Shown in pieces: positions 14,001 to 25,223 of a DNA stretch of 64,000 bases; the stretch's first letter is position 1; each line of letters opens with the position of its first letter. Below the pieces are notes generated by a model. It was given only the letters and a program-made list of their open reading frames with translations. It did no database searches and was not told the DNA's origin. The DNA is from Nephrocerus scutellatus (Eukaryota; Arthropoda; Insecta; Diptera; Pipunculidae): assembly GCA_947095585.1 (NCBI GenBank), contig OX352764.1, forward strand, positions 8,789,001-8,853,000, given 5' to 3'. The position numbers and the translations under genes are program-made.

Positions 14001-15366
14001 TGAAATCGCATTCATGTGATTTTATTTAAAAATCACTTTTATGTGTTATCTGCAACATTCAGTCCTACTGTCAAAAAGAAGATTTCACAGCATATATGCT
14101 TTGCGCTTGCTGCGGCGGATGCGTTACACCAAACAGAACTATTCTGTGTAGTTTATGCTTACGATAGTCACACCTTTCGTTGACTTGATATGTACATGTT
14201 ACATGACAGTATTGATGACATTGATGATGCATTTCCATTAATTTTTATATGTTTTCCAAGGTTCTTCTACCACAGTTTTACAAGTTTAAAGTACGAAACT
14301 TCCTCTGTATGGGTTTAATGTCCTTATTTGTATTCCATTACATATGACTAACATAGCTGGAAATAACAGACAGACGACACTTCTCAGCACTCACACACTT
14401 ACTCCAATAAAAAAATGTGTTCTTCTTTCTTCAACAATAATTTCCTTAAGTGGTTTCATTTATGTTTTTCTTTATCTATTTCTTACTCGCATTTAATCAC
14501 CTCCCACCGCTATAGAAATCTCCCCCGTGCCATTTGGATTGCTATGCCATTAGTAACTGGAATCTATGTGCTTGTAAATTTAGCTTATTTTGCTGTCGTC
14601 TCGAAAACTGAAATGCTCAGCTCACTTGCTGTGGCTGTAACTTTTGGGAATCATGTTTTTGGACCTCTGGCATTTATGGTGCCGATATTTGTTGCACTCA
14701 GTACATTTGGTGGTGTCAATGGTGTCCTGTTTACTTCTGCGCGACTTTTCGCAACTGGTGCACAGGAAGGCCATTTACCGGCATTTTTTCAATTGTTCCA
14801 TGTAAAGCAGCAGACGCCAATTCCGTCGTTGATCTTTTCGGTAGGTAGTAGAAGTCATATGTAACCATTTTTGAATATATTGTACTCTAATACTCTCCAA
14901 TTACAGTGTTTGATGTCTTTACTAACGTTGCTTACAGCAGATGTCTACGTTCTGATAAACTATTTTAGTTCCGTGCTCTGGCTGTCGGTCGTGGCCAGCA
15001 TTGCTGGACTTCTGTGGCTGCGGAAAACAAAGTACCATTATTAAATTTAACATAATCATATAAATCCGTATTTTAATTGTTTCTCCTTTCAGGCCCGATC
15101 TCCCTCGACCAATCAAAGTTCACTTGTCGTTGCCGATCATTTTCATTATTTGCTGCATTGTCTTGGTCCTTTTGCCAAGCTTCTCGCAGCCATTAAATCT
15201 GATAATTGGAGTCGCCATTACACTTGCAGGAATTCCATTCTATTATGCCTTTATCGAATTTCAGAATAAACCGAAATTTTATGGCAAATTATCTACTTGG
15301 TTGGTAGAATTTTGTCGGGCCATGTTTAACACGACTTTCATTGAAAGTCCCGAGAGTATTAGTTGA
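2027..15366 (+). CDS. JhI-21: SLC7 light-chain amino acid transporter, JhI-21/minidiscs type
   Basis: Heteromeric amino acid transporter light subunit (LAT family), a plasma-membrane exchanger of neutral amino acids. CDS exons, all GT-AG with matching phase: 2027-2259, 9787-9982, 10569-10671, 10909-11176, 14516-14840, 14907-15031, 15093-15366, giving 507 residues, normal for the family. The start is ATG 2027, after an in-frame TTG. Seen: the TM1 signature [17 protein letters not shown], then [37 protein letters not shown] and [17 protein letters not shown]. The Cys in FFEDCSPPD matches the conserved loop Cys that links light chains to the CD98 heavy chain (family knowledge). About twelve hydrophobic segments are visible. 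The symbol is inferred from family and from recalled position near PLC-X and NUPR1 homologues in Drosophila; another LAT paralogue is possible. The introns are packed with transposons. Confidence 0.88.
4806..5066 (+). mobile_element. MITE family copy A
   Basis: About 260 bases with imperfect complementary ends and internal blocks shared with copies near 27.3, 31.9, 37.0 and 41.35 kb: ttggctgtcaagttgttcgt, gatattttgggagatttacc, caacaacaacacatgcaac, and ctttcgtgttcgttttt. It has no transposase, so it is probably a non-autonomous DNA element. The small ORFs here (4763-5147) are shadows of the repeat. Confidence 0.75.
5215..5650 (+). repeat. Direct repeat flanking the mariner, left copy
   Basis: This segment is repeated in the same orientation at about 6905-7240. 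Shared blocks in the same order: tttgcttttagataaaaa, aagtcgtatttcttga, tttacttagaa, cataaaatgttgct, ggaaactattttaaaat, aattcacat, caagaattgc and ctctata. It ends at the TA dinucleotide that precedes the mariner terminus. Confidence 0.8.
5651..6869 (-). mobile_element. mariner (Tc1/mariner) element, degraded, minus strand
   Basis: Both terminal inverted repeats are present: cgagggcggactgaaaagta at 5651 and its near-complement, ending gccctct, at 6869. Both are flanked by TA, the mariner target duplication. The transposase is read on the minus strand. It includes a mid-protein block ending in RRFVTMDET (6033-6240), the catalytic-region motif, and a downstream block with VGLSANNS in 5773-6000. 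Stops, frame changes and a 200-base insertion (about 6290-6500) show it is dead. A relative lies at 61.1-61.9 kb. Confidence 0.88.
6290..6500. repeat. Insertion within the mariner carrying repeated CCCGCAT/GGGATTT motifs
   Basis: Transposase similarity stops near 6290 and resumes near 6500. Between them lie three copies of atcccgcat in one orientation and gcgggattt or acgggatttt in the other. This gives an inverted layout, as in a small foldback insertion. No coding sequence is seen. Confidence 0.5.
6905..7240 (+). repeat. Direct repeat flanking the mariner, right copy
   Basis: Second copy of the segment at 5215-5650, same orientation, diverged by small indels. It begins close after the right mariner terminus. 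Confidence 0.8.
8240..9250 (+). mobile_element. Jockey-like LINE fragment, split by a SINE
   Basis: The plus strand near 8395-8460 encodes an RT-like motif ([20 protein letters not shown]) with frameshifts and stops around it. The LINE sequence is interrupted at 8825 by the SINE and continues after 9067. It is a 5'-truncated, dead copy in sense orientation within intron 1. Confidence 0.7.
8825..9067 (+). mobile_element. tRNA-derived SINE, copy 1, with target duplication
   Basis: A tRNA-like head (ggcgccgtggctcagcgg) carries an A-box-like tggctcagcgg and a perfect B box ggttcgaatcc at 8877-8887. It is followed by a body containing gtcccacctctcgcgaat and ggtgacaaacg. The 14-base duplication tattgcattcaaca lies at 8811-8824 and again at 9068-9081, so the insertion boundaries are exact. 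Two relatives lie at 51.55 and 58.4 kb. Confidence 0.92.
9460..9692 (+). mobile_element. Helitron 3' end
   Basis: The 3' terminus shows the Helitron hallmarks. A short hairpin (ggcggaac gaa gttcgcc, with one bulge) lies at about 9664-9681, followed by CTAG at 9689-9692 and then T. The upstream sequence (agttgagaacggctaaacc) resembles the downstream part of known Helitrons. The 5' TC end was not found, so only the right end is called. Confidence 0.75.
9983..10568 (+). other. Introns 2-3 of the transporter (9983-10568, 10672-10908)
   Basis: Intron 2 (9983-10568) and intron 3 (10672-10908) hold no recognisable gene or element. Intron 2 is AT-rich and carries no clear repeat. Confidence 0.6.
11177..14515 (+). 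other. Intron 4 of the transporter
   Basis: Starts gtgagt and ends tatag. Apart from the LINE at 12000-13990 I see no gene in it. Confidence 0.6.
12000..13990 (+). mobile_element. Jockey-like LINE, degraded, in transporter intron 4
   Basis: Sense-strand fragments in order across frameshifts. First is an endonuclease block ([17 protein letters not shown], about 12265-12400). Next is the start of the RT near 13190 (VMETLIN...[12 protein letters not shown]). Then comes an RT block with a decayed active site ([11 protein letters not shown], about 13455) and [10 protein letters not shown]-terminal block is at 13770-13880. The same family supplies the fragment at 58.6-59.6 kb, judged by the shared VMETLIN and LNSDLD motifs. 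Confidence 0.8.
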
Positions 15367-15828
15367 ATAAGTATCTAACGGATATTCCAAAACAGAGAAA
15401 GAGTATTACATTAAATTAAAAAAAACACATTGATATTTCTCCAAAATATACGCTTTTAAGCTTTTAAGTTAGTGTGAAGTTTTTTTTTGTAATTCATTAA
15501 CGTGCTTAGTATGTTGCTCTATATGTCTTCAATTCATTGTCATTTTAATTATTTGCTTTTTTTATTGTTAATACTGAAACAATTTTATTTATTTCAAATT
15601 ATTCGTTGCATATACATTAATCTTAGCACTTTTTTATACAATACAACTCTGAACTTAATCTTTTTTACTGACCAATTTAGGGAATCTTAAAAAATCTTAA
15701 CATGCAAGATATTACAATGTACAAAATATTCAATTAATTTATGATTATTATAAATGTATACAATTTAACTTTGTTTTCAATTTTTGCCAAACAAGAATCG
15801 GCGAAAAAGTTGCTCAGCAGTCCTCATC

Positions 15829-15834
15829 AATAAA
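15829..15834 (+). promoter_or_regulatory. Candidate polyadenylation signal of the transporter
   Basis: AATAAA about 460 bases downstream of the stop codon. It is the only clear hexamer on this strand nearby. Confidence 0.4.
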
Positions 15835-16579
15835 ACTAATGTTTCTATTACCAAGGAAAAGTTCATAACAAACATTTTCGAGTTTCTGGTGGCATAAATA
15901 TTATAAAATAATGATTTTGGATACTAGTTGTAGTCGAGCCAGAGAATTTCGATAGCTTTTACAACTAAAAGCTCAGAGCGAGGCTCATCGAAATAGAAAA
16001 TTAGAATTGAAGTCGATCCGCTGTAGATCGGGGGACATTTATATTTACCTCCAATAATACAGTTTAGAGATGCCTGACTGAATAATGTGGGTCAGTAGAC
16101 GGACGCATTTAACATAACGCGGACCCGTCTTTTGTTTTATTATTATTTTATATTTATTATTGTACCAGTTCGAATGGTCGTAGTGGGTTGCTTTCGGAAG
16201 AAACGTATCCGCATAATATCATAATATAATTTACACTTAAAATACAATGGCATTAAAAAAAGTCTTGTTGTTAGCGTAATACATTTTTTTACGCCTTGCA
16301 TACACTCCATACCACTGGATTGAGGCCACGTTTTTTAGACATAATTCGCAACTTATACCTCTAGAAAATTTGTTACCCGGAAATATTTTCTACCTGCGGA
16401 TAGGTACAAATTGAAGACGCTTCGCTTTAAGTCGTCTCACACTCACGTCACACTTTCACAGTCTTAAAAAAATACCACCTTGATTCGATTTTTGTCCCAG
16501 ACTTAATTTTATTTAGGGGGAGTTGAAGAGCGAAATTGGAAAATTGTTACGTCCAGCAGTTCGGATAAGGGTTAAGGAT

Positions 16580-17020
16580 CATAGAAAAATGCTCCTTCCA
16601 TCGCTTGAGTTGATCCTCATCTGAAACGAGTACAGAAAAAACAGTTCACCGGCGAAAGAAAGCAGCCTGGAAGAAGAATCACGTCCGTGAACTAGAACAG
16701 TACAGAGAGCAAGGACCATCAGAGACTCTATAATGATGAGATCTACGAGCGTTACCGCGTTGTCGACATCGTGAAGAGAGTAAAGCTCGGTAGGCTCCGG
16801 TGGGCCAGACACCTAGCTTGCATGAGCGTAGAGGATCCTACTCGGAAAGACCTTTGCGGTAGGATTTATGGAACACGACAGCGAGTCCGGCCAAGCCTAC
16901 GCTGGAAGGATGGCGTAGACGCCCAGAGTTTAGGGATGCGAAATCGGGACCGGTGGAGAGACTTTTTGCGGGAGGCCAGGACCGGGCCCCGGTTGTAGAG
17001 CCAAATATGGTGATGATACT
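16580..17020 (+). mobile_element. LINE 3'-end fragment
   Basis: The plus strand encodes RLRWARHLACMSVEDPTRK, then WKDGVDAQSLGMRNRDRWRD and LREARTG, ending with a stop at about 16996. This is the typical C-terminal tail of arthropod non-LTR retrotransposon polyproteins. The upstream part is missing. Confidence 0.75.
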
Positions 17021-17029
17021 TTAAAAAGT

Positions 17030-17580
17030 ATATATGTTGCAACTGTGCGCTGCATTTTGGAGTATGGGTGCGTTATTTGGAACTCTAATATTAATTCATA
17101 TTCCATTAGACTGTAAAGAATTCAAAAATCTTTTAAAGATTTGCATTAATGCATGTGAACGGGTGATTGCTATCCTTCATATAAAGCTAAATGTTTAATG
17201 ATCGACCTTCAACCACTTTCAGCTAGAAGAAATATTTGCTTGTTATTCAATTTTGTTAGGGATGTTTTTACAGACTTCATTGATTGCCCGAATATCTTAT
17301 CCTTGCTTCATTATTATGCTCCTGGAAGCCCTTTGCGCTATAGGGAACTTTTTTTAAATTATTCATTGCAACAGAAACTTTTTGTTGAATGGTCCGATTA
17401 TTAAATGTTCTGTTGCTTTCAACTACATTTGCAATCTGATTGATTTTCCAAGTCAAAATTAGCGTTTAAAAAACTGATAAATGATTCATTTAGATAATCA
17501 ATTTATTCATATAATTTCTTGTAAAGTTTTTAAGTCTGTATATATCTTAGACTAATAAATAAATATTCTTATAAGCCTGT
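17030..17580 (+). mobile_element. Second LINE C-terminal fragment
   Basis: The sequence encodes a CILEYGCVIWN block near 17050, then LSARRNICLLFNFVRDVF near 17215, with frameshifts between. Both match the region after the RT in jockey/CR1-type elements. It ends in an AT-rich tail with tctgtatatatcttagac and an AATAAATA run. Confidence 0.65.
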
Positions 17581-19313
17581 TCTAGCGTCTAGCCTGTAAT
17601 AAATAATTGAAGAATTGAAAAATGCACAACCACCAACCACGTTTCTTTATTAAAAAGAGAGAAAACATTCTCTAAAATAAAGAGTAAGGAGAAACCTCAC
17701 CCGTCTGCCGGATGCCGACGGGTAGCAAAGTGTTACACTGTCGGTTACAATGTTTCAAAACAATGCAAATAAAACGCAAAATTAAACCGTACCCCATGTA
17801 TAGTTTGCAAATATAACGTCAAACCAAAACCATATATACCCATATTTTATTGAGGGTGTTGCCATATAAATACTAATTTGAATATAAAGGTCATAACAAA
17901 GCCAATTTAAATGTATGCCGTTCTGACTTATTTAGAAAAAAAAGTCTCTAATGTGCCGTTATCTTGTTCCGGATATTTTTCTAATCCTGATTTTGTATTA
18001 ACCTCAAACAACTCGTAACTTGCACCACAATTTGTTCTTTCTTTCCTGACATATAACTGGATAAATATCAATTTTATCTCCCAAAACGATGTGCTCCTAA
18101 TCTAGTGAACCGCAGTATATACGTGTAGTACAAGTGCACATAATAGTGTCAAGTGTAGAGCATCAACCCGCGCTGCTATCAGACACACCAGGCCAGACAC
18201 TGCAATAGTTGAGTCTTTAACTCTTGTCACACCGATGTATGTACGAAGAGGAACCAACTGTCACGACCAATTGAATGTAATTGAATTACCTCACACTTTA
18301 AGCATAAAGTATTAAACGATGTAATCAGAGAGAGAGAGAGATAAAAGGAGAGCACGATAATGCTAAGCCCATCATATTCGTCCGTCCAGCAGAAGTCCAC
18401 CCACAGCCCCACTCGTCATTAGTGCATCAAGAAGCTTGGAAAGAGAACATAAAAGAGACATCAGATCCTCAACTCAGAGTGACCAAAAGAGTGGAAACAA
18501 ATATTGAATGGCTACATTAGTCTGGTTCTGTCCTCTGAGTTCGTCGCTATTGGGTTTTAGTCTGTTGGAGCATTCTTTTGTATAGGAAAATGTTCAAATA
18601 AAATTAAGGGAAAGTGCCGAAGAAATTTCCATAGTGATAAGCAACCGGAAGTTAAATTAAATAATAATTTTTTTTATTTAACCGAGGTTTGTTACAAATT
18701 GAATTAATTGCTTCCCTAATAGCTTTTAATGGTGAATCTGTTTCCACATTTAAATCATCTCCACAGTTTGTCATTATGTCTATCTTTGTAGCTATTATAA
18801 AGGCTTTCCGGAATGGATACCACTCAACATAAACGAATTGAGAACTAAAGCATGACAAGGCCATCGAAATTTCCACCAGAACAAAGCGCAATAGAGCTCC
18901 ATTTTAGGTGTGTGTTTTTGTCTTCTTTGTAAGCCCTGTTTACGCATATAACATTGCAGCTAAACGCTACATAAAAGCTCGATTCGATCGATATATCGGG
19001 TCCTCACCACCTCCCACCCGCTTACTCTCATCAACGCTGTAGAATGTGCCTATTTTGTTTAAAAGTAGTGCTGAAAACTAAATCCCAATCAGATGTATTT
19101 CAGCTTTTGTTGTAAGCGGTGAACTGTTTGGTGGTGGTGCAATATTGTGGCTAGTCTGACAAACAGAGAGTCGCTGTGAATTTAAAATTAAAACAATAAT
19201 AACACTTTCTGATCGGAGAAAGTGATAGCGTAGTGTTTAGTTTACGCTCTTGTGTAATTTTTAATCAGTCGCTTCTCATTTTTATCAGCGTTCGTTAAGT
19301 GGCATTCTGGAAA

Positions 19314-22300
19314 ATGCGATCTGCAATGAATTTGCACTTTCTCATATTACTAGCGGTATCTGGAACGAGCACTTTGGCAAACGACGACGATGACGATGTC
19401 TTCTCGTTGTCATCGACAACGGCTGATGACGGCCAAAATGATCTTCGTCTATGGCTAACAGTAAGCGCTAAACGGCGGTACTTGGAAGTTTCATGGAATA
19501 ATGCACCATCGCATGAAGATGACACTGTCTTGCTGACAATGCAGCAGCCGTACACATTTGAAAAGGTTCGACTAATTACAGAGGCACTACCGACTGATCA
19601 AGAGAATGGATTTGTTTCCGTTTCCGGAGAAACAGACTTCAATGGAGGGTACAGCTCAACAACTGATCGTCCACTTGATGTGATCCCGCTAGATGTTGTC
19701 GAGCAAACGACCAGTTCGCCTGAGAATGTTGCACAAAACTATTGGACTTGCAATAATGGTCGAAATAATATTGTTGCCGCTATTAAACCGAGTGTAAGCC
19801 GACAATGGTATACAACGGCGGTGCATTTCGATTTTGGCCTCTCGCGGAATGTCACCACAAGCACCTCGTGCTATGGCTATTGGGCCAGTTACATCAATGG
19901 CAATGGAACGATCTTGGCAAAGACCTGTTTGCGTGCCTATCCCACATGGATGAACGACATAAAATCAAGCATCAGCGATTTGAGAATTCGAGATTTATTT
20001 ATCCCAGGAACTCATGATTCCGGATCATATCGGCCAAATTTTGAGCCAACACTCAAGGAGACAATTGTCACTAAGTACGCACTCACTCAGGATGACGATA
20101 TACGTGGCCAGCTTATGCATGGAGCTCGATACTTGGACATACGTGTTGGCTACTATCGTAATACGCATGATTTGTTTTTCGTTAATCATGGCATAACAAG
20201 GCAGCGGCCTTTGTCGGAAATCATCGAGCAGGTTAAGGATTTTGTACTGGAAACGAATGAGATTATAATTTTTGGACTTAAGGAGTTTCCCGTTGGTAAG
20301 TAGTTAAAATTCATTTTTAAATTCGCTATATTAACTTTGCGTCCGGATGTGTTGGTTTGTTTGTGGCTGGCTGGTTGTCCAAATTTTCCGATCGAATTTA
20401 AATTTACTTCCTAAACTACAATTTTATTTAAACTTTGCACACTTTATGGGAACATTTTTTAAAACAATAAAAAAAAAACAATTTTCTTTTAATTTTTTAC
20501 ACACGCCAAACACCAGGCGCGACCTGCGTCACAATTGTTTTGAAACAAGTCCAAATTAATTGACTGGTAGAAGCCAAGATATGCGTGCGAGTGGACAAAC
20601 AAACTGATAAACTGGCACACGCTCGCTGAAAAAGGTTTCGCGAAAAATAAAACTTAAGTTTTTTGGTAGTACCCGGCCGGACGTGTTTGATGAAAATGAT
20701 TGTCAATGTCAAAGTTGTCTATGGTTCCCTTACCCAAACTTGTACTGGGATTAGAACTGAAAATCGTTCCTACCAAAACCTTTCCACTCACGTTTGTATT
20801 TCGCAATATGAGCGGCCACACACACATACTAATATAATAGTAAAGCGAGTTTCTCAGCTCTCCATTATTAGTTGTAATTCAGTCTAAAAACTGAATTATC
20901 TTAAAAGCCTAACAGTATGCAACGTTAAATGTAACTCTTTCAGTCATAAGCGTTTTCTGAAATTGGCTAAAAAACCACATTAAACTTGCATACCTTTAGA
21001 CTTAAAAAAATCGATAGCGTAGATTTTTCTGTTTCCCATCTATATATTAACCCTATTAATAGATGAGCATTTAGAGCGACACGAGTATTGCGGTTGAATT
21101 CTAGTAGAGGTGGCATTCAACTGGCTATTTCTCTTGAGACAGCGATACAACAGTGACAAACAGGAAACGTTCCTGCGGTTTTCAGGCGAATCTATTGACT
21201 CCGCAAGTTTTTCATCACCGATGAGCTTTAACGCTCGCTTTTGTATTCTATCTAGTAGATGCAAGGTAGTTCTAGGCGCACCAGGCCAGAAGGCGAATTT
21301 GACTCGCCGAAGATGGGCACTACAATCAGTAATTTCTGGCTCGTTCGAAATGTATTCGGTTTTCCTCAGTAGGGTTTACAATTGCAAATGAATTTGGTTG
21401 GATGCTTAAATTTATGTTGTCAGACGGCAGACGGAAAGAAAATTCGCTTTTGGACATATTGTCCCAAAATGGAAGTATTTTTTTTTATGATCTACACAGG
21501 GTCAAGGGGTTTGCACCCTAATAATGCTTAGCACAGAGTTGGCGGTCGTAATTTAAGGAGAGAGAAAAATGAGGTAGTATGAAACAATCAAAGCAAAAAA
21601 GGGAAAATAAAATTAAATGTTTGAATCTTTAATACAAGTTGTTTTGGAAGAGGGATGATGCTAGATTGCCGTGTAAAAAAAGAATAATGTAGACGACAGT
21701 AGCAGTAAAGTCATTCGTTACATTATTATTTCCAACAAAAAAAAAATCCAAAAATAAATAACTTATAATACAATTTAGTTTACACCCGAAACAAATTGAT
21801 ATTTTTTTGGTTACTCTTCCTAAAGGCTTTGGAAAAACCCTTGATGTTCATCGCCAGCTCGTACAATATCTTCATAATCAGTTTGGTGAGCTCATTGTAC
21901 ATCCGTCAGCTACATGGCAGGCGCATCTAAGCGACATCTGGAGTCGCAAGCAGAATATAATTTTGGCATATGACAAGCCTGCAATTGTATCGGAGTTTTC
22001 GCAAGTGCTCTTCGGCCCGGTAGATCAACGATGGGGCAATGTGCGAACATGGGCTAAACTAGAACGACACTTGCGATCTATCAATGGATTCGATCCCTCG
22101 TAAGTCAATTTATAACGTCAGGAAATATTACTATACCCCGTATGACACTACATTTGTTCTCATTTTCAATGCATGAAAGATCTTATATTTAATTTTCCAG
22201 TGCAAGTGCGTACACAACAGTCCAACAATGCGGAAACGTTAAAAATTTGAAAATGTACATCAGTTTACATTTTTTCAGCGTCTAGCAGCATAATTTTGAC

Positions 22301-22829
22301 ATTTCCACATTGATGACTGAAAGGTTACCAAAACGCATGGAAAGAGGGCTTTGATTAGCAGAGGACTGCTATTTGTCTCTTTCAAGTTTTAAAAAATAGC
22401 TTACTATCTCGTTTATCTGCGACTGCTTTTCCGAAATTAATTTAAAATGAAAAAAAAAATGTAGTGTCATACGACTGAAATCGTATGTTGTGATGATTTT
22501 TTGTGTCAAATCCAAAAGAAAACGACATTTTTTTTAATTTGAATTTATTGAATTGATATGAAATAATTTTTTTCTCTGGAAATTATTTTAGAAAGCTTTA
22601 CAGCCGACCCGTCGCAGATATGGCAGAATTAACACCTGACACATGGGGCGTTATAACTGATAAATATGGTGGCCTTCGAAAAATGGCAGACAATGTGAAT
22701 TGGCGCGTTTCCCAGTTGTACCGCGATGAGCTGGGTGAGCAAGCAAATATCGTAGCAGTTGACTTCATTCGTGGTACAAGTCTGATAGAAGTTGCTATCG
22801 AGTGGAATAAACGAAAAGTTCCTTATTGA
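19314..22829 (+). CDS. Secreted PI-PLC X-domain protein
   Basis: Protein with a phosphatidylinositol-specific phospholipase C X domain of the small PLCXD-like type. Exons 19314-20295, 21826-22099 and 22592-22829 join in phase (497 residues). An in-frame GTG at 19299 is not used; ATG 19314 gives a signal peptide (LHFLILLAVSGTSTLA) followed by an acidic stretch. The catalytic pair is visible: His234 in IPGTHDSGSY and His292 in FVNHGITRQRPL. LDIRVGYY and IIIFGLKEFP are also typical, and the C-terminus has IVAVDFIRGTSLIEVA. Residues 30-215 form a less conserved N-terminal region without the EF-hand/C2 modules of signalling PLCs. By family, a secreted or surface enzyme of uncertain substrate; Drosophila CG14945 is the likely counterpart (recollection). 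Confidence 0.88.
20680..21040 (-). repeat. Dispersed repeat A, copy 2 (inverted)
   Basis: Reverse-complement partner of the repeat at about 945-1300, inside intron 1 of the PI-PLC gene. Matching blocks (plus strand here) include ctgaaaatcgttcctaccaa, ctgaattatcttaaaag and caacgttaaatgt. Small indels separate the copies. Confidence 0.8.
21040..21345 (-). mobile_element. LINE C-terminal fragment, minus strand
   Basis: The minus strand encodes LLDRIQKRALKLIGD and NRRNVSCLSLLYRCLKRN, the segment after the RT domain of jockey-type LINEs. Downstream, at 21485-21600, a block with gggtttgcaccctaataatg recurs near 58600 beside another jockey fragment. Confidence 0.75.
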
Positions 22830-23639
22830 TTTTTTATAGCTTCATTGTAAAAGTCTTTTATATGCTCTACGTTAAAATAGTATGCTTATGCAACTGTTAT
22901 TTCAATAAAGCAGAAATTTTGAACAACGTTGTGATAAATTGATAATTTAAGCAATATATATAATATTATTATTTTAACAGTATTTTGCAACTTTTACTAG
23001 AAAAATGCTACATATAATTCACTCGAAATAAACCTTTCGAATTAAAATGTCATTTATTTGCTGTATCCTTTAATAAAATTTGACATTTGGCAATTTGGAC
23101 GTACAAAAAGACATAATAAGAAATATTGAGTATTTTTTTAATACGAAATCCTTATGCGCATCAACGCAACCATGTCACGGTTTATTGCAGCTGCAGCGCC
23201 ATATATTTCACGACCACGGAGCAGATCGCATTCAGGTTTCACGTTCCATAAACTTTTAAAGGAATAAGGAGAAAATTAAAGTTTTCACAAATAATTGTTG
23301 TATTATATAAAATTAAAATAATAATTTTTTTAACGAATAAAATTTTTTCCAGTTGCACTTCGTTTATTTAAGGTGTAAGCTCAAATATAACCTTTAGTTT
23401 TTATAAACAAAAATATAGTTTTCTTCGAAAATTATTGAAGAATAAATCTAAATACATATATGTTTCAGGCCCTTAAGTTTTTTTGACTTTAGCATTCTCA
23501 CCGAAACACACCACACTATTAATTAATTTGAGAATTTAACAGCTGACATTAGTTATAGTCGTATTGTAATCACGGGTTTATTTACATTAATTTAGAAAAT
23601 ATTTCTTTAGAAAAAAAAGTTTTAGTTTATAAAACGATT
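22830..23639. other. Spacer between PI-PLC and zinc-finger genes
   Basis: About 800 bases: the PI-PLC 3' UTR, then AT-rich sequence that should include the promoter of the BTB zinc-finger gene. No further gene seen. Confidence 0.6.
22904..22909 (+). promoter_or_regulatory. Polyadenylation signal of the PI-PLC gene
   Basis: AATAAA 75 bases after the stop codon, in ttcaataaagcag. This is the expected distance. Confidence 0.7.
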
Positions 23640-25223
23640 ATGACTGCATCTCTGACGCCGCCGCCAACACTTCATCAACCGCTCCATTCTAAGGTGGCTA
23701 ACTACTTAAATGACCAAAGGCGAACGGGCAAATTTTGTGACCTAAAAATCGAACTGCAGACATGCGGATCTTTTGCGTGGGGACACTTTTGTGTCATTGG
23801 AGCACAAAGTGAATTTATTGGCGGTTGGCATTTCCTCCAGAAGTCCCTTCAGTTTTCAATTCATAATCCTTTGAAAGTGAAGATTCGAAATTTTACATGC
23901 GCCCAATGCTTGCAAACGATTGTGGATTTCTTCTATGAGGATGTTGTCTCAGTAGCCAAGGACCATGAAGATCATTTTAAAAAATTAGCAAAAATTCTTT
24001 CAGTGACTGAACTTATAAAGCTTTTCTTCAGTGATGCTGATACTAACGCTGAGACACCATCCAAACCAGGCGATATTAATGTTATAATAGAAAACGTCTT
24101 TGACGAAAAAAAGAATTATTTTAAAGTGCGAAATCCAAAAGCAATTTCCAATAGCAAAGTAAACTTTTGTATCGGCTGTGAGTTTAAATGTTACAAAGTT
24201 CAGGAAATGATTAGCCATATGGGCGTTTGTGAACACCCGAATCTAACGTGTTCCTTGTGCGAGGTTGGTTTTTTGTCTTGGCGTGACTTTGACCAACATT
24301 TGAAGAAACACTGCAGCGATGCTAAGAAACCATTCTTCTGTATTGAATGTGATGCGAGATTTATGACTCGTGCTGCACTAATAATACATCATCCGAAGCA
24401 TTCAATTGAAACTCCTTACATATGTCCACATTGCTCCAAAGGATTCAAGTGGAAGCAGGGACTCAATAGTCATTTACTTGTGCATAACAAAGAAAAGCAA
24501 ATGCTCTGCGATGTCTGTGGCTATAGCACAACACATATGAAAGCTCTTAAGTCTCATAAGCTTGCTCACGCAGGGGAACTATTCAAATGCACATATCCCG
24601 ATTGCTCACACACTTCCAATCGTAAAGAAAATCTAAAGATTCACATTGATACGCACAAACAGGAACGTCCGTTCGTATGCGAAGTGTGTGGGTACAAATT
24701 TAGTCAGAGTAAAAACCTTAAGCGACACGCTCTCAAACATTCTGCAGACGACACAAATCGTAATAAGTGCCAGCTTTGTTCGTTTTCCTCCCATCGATCC
24801 GATAAACTCAAAGAACACATGGAAAGAGTTCACACCGAGAAAGCTGTACAATTAGAATTGCCAGAAATTGTTGATAACGCCTTCGAAATGAAGGATGATT
24901 TCGATGTGTGTCCGAACATGGATATTCCATCAGACTTGAATGTAAATAAGGTGGTTGGTAACGCGGAGAAATGCGTCGTCAAAAGAACTAGAGCCAAACG
25001 GAAACCCCGGAAAATAATTCCCAGTGCTTCCTTACGCAAACAGATAAAAATTGCTCCCAAAATTATGGTGGAGGAACCGAGTGTACCTTCATCTAATCCA
25101 ATTTTGTCGTTAAATCAGAAAGATTTGGATCAGACTGTTCAAATGGTGACTTTGAAGCAGCAAGAGTTGGAAAAATGTACTGATATTAATGTCAACTTGG
25201 AGCAGCTTTTAGCATCGGACTAG
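23640..25223 (+). CDS. BTB-like C2H2 zinc-finger protein
   Basis: Probable nuclear transcription factor, 527 residues in one exon. Residues about 14-130 look like a divergent BTB/POZ fold (KFCDLKIEL, FCVIGAQSEFI, CAQCLQTIVDFFYED), the place where BTB proteins have D-x-x-hydrophobic and an AH-x-x-L-x-A-x-S-x-F motif. From about residue 175 to 397 there are eight C2H2 fingers. The first is irregular and ends in a Cys. One has a longer Cys spacing (FKCTYPDCSHTSNRKENLKI). The spacers lack perfect TGEKP linkers (for example HKQERPFVCEVCG). The basic stretch KRTRAKRKPRK near residue 445 is a plausible nuclear signal. Drosophila CG6792 may be the counterpart (recollection only). Intronless, close behind the PI-PLC gene. 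Confidence 0.85.
   Translation: MTASLTPPPTLHQPLHSKVANYLNDQRRTGKFCDLKIELQTCGSFAWGHFCVIGAQSEFIGGWHFLQKSLQFSIHNPLKVKIRNFTCAQCLQTIVDFFYEDVVSVAKDHEDHFKKLAKILSVTELIKLFFSDADTNAETPSKPGDINVIIENVFDEKKNYFKVRNPKAISNSKVNFCIGCEFKCYKVQEMISHMGVCEHPNLTCSLCEVGFLSWRDFDQHLKKHCSDAKKPFFCIECDARFMTRAALIIHHPKHSIETPYICPHCSKGFKWKQGLNSHLLVHNKEKQMLCDVCGYSTTHMKALKSHKLAHAGELFKCTYPDCSHTSNRKENLKIHIDTHKQERPFVCEVCGYKFSQSKNLKRHALKHSADDTNRNKCQLCSFSSHRSDKLKEHMERVHTEKAVQLELPEIVDNAFEMKDDFDVCPNMDIPSDLNVNKVVGNAEKCVVKRTRAKRKPRKIIPSASLRKQIKIAPKIMVEEPSVPSSNPILSLNQKDLDQTVQMVTLKQQELEKCTDINVNLEQLLASD

Larger units (their letters stand above)
15367..19313. other. Spacer between transporter and PI-PLC gene
   Basis: Holds the transporter 3' UTR, two LINE fragments (16580-17580) and a short (GA)n run near 18328-18341. 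Otherwise it is unassigned AT-rich sequence. The minus-strand ORF at 18652-18891 (79 codons) has no motif I recognise. The last few hundred bases should contain the promoter and 5' UTR of the PI-PLC gene. Confidence 0.5.
20296..21825 (+). other. Intron 1 of the PI-PLC gene
   Basis: Starts gtaagt and ends aag. Contains repeat A copy 2 and a LINE fragment, and no gene. Intron 2 (22100-22591) shows nothing notable. Confidence 0.7.

Noticed and set aside
18652..18891. 79-codon minus-strand ORF upstream of the PI-PLC gene
   Set aside because: No motif, no flanking gene signals, and neighbouring frames look equally plausible; not called as a gene.
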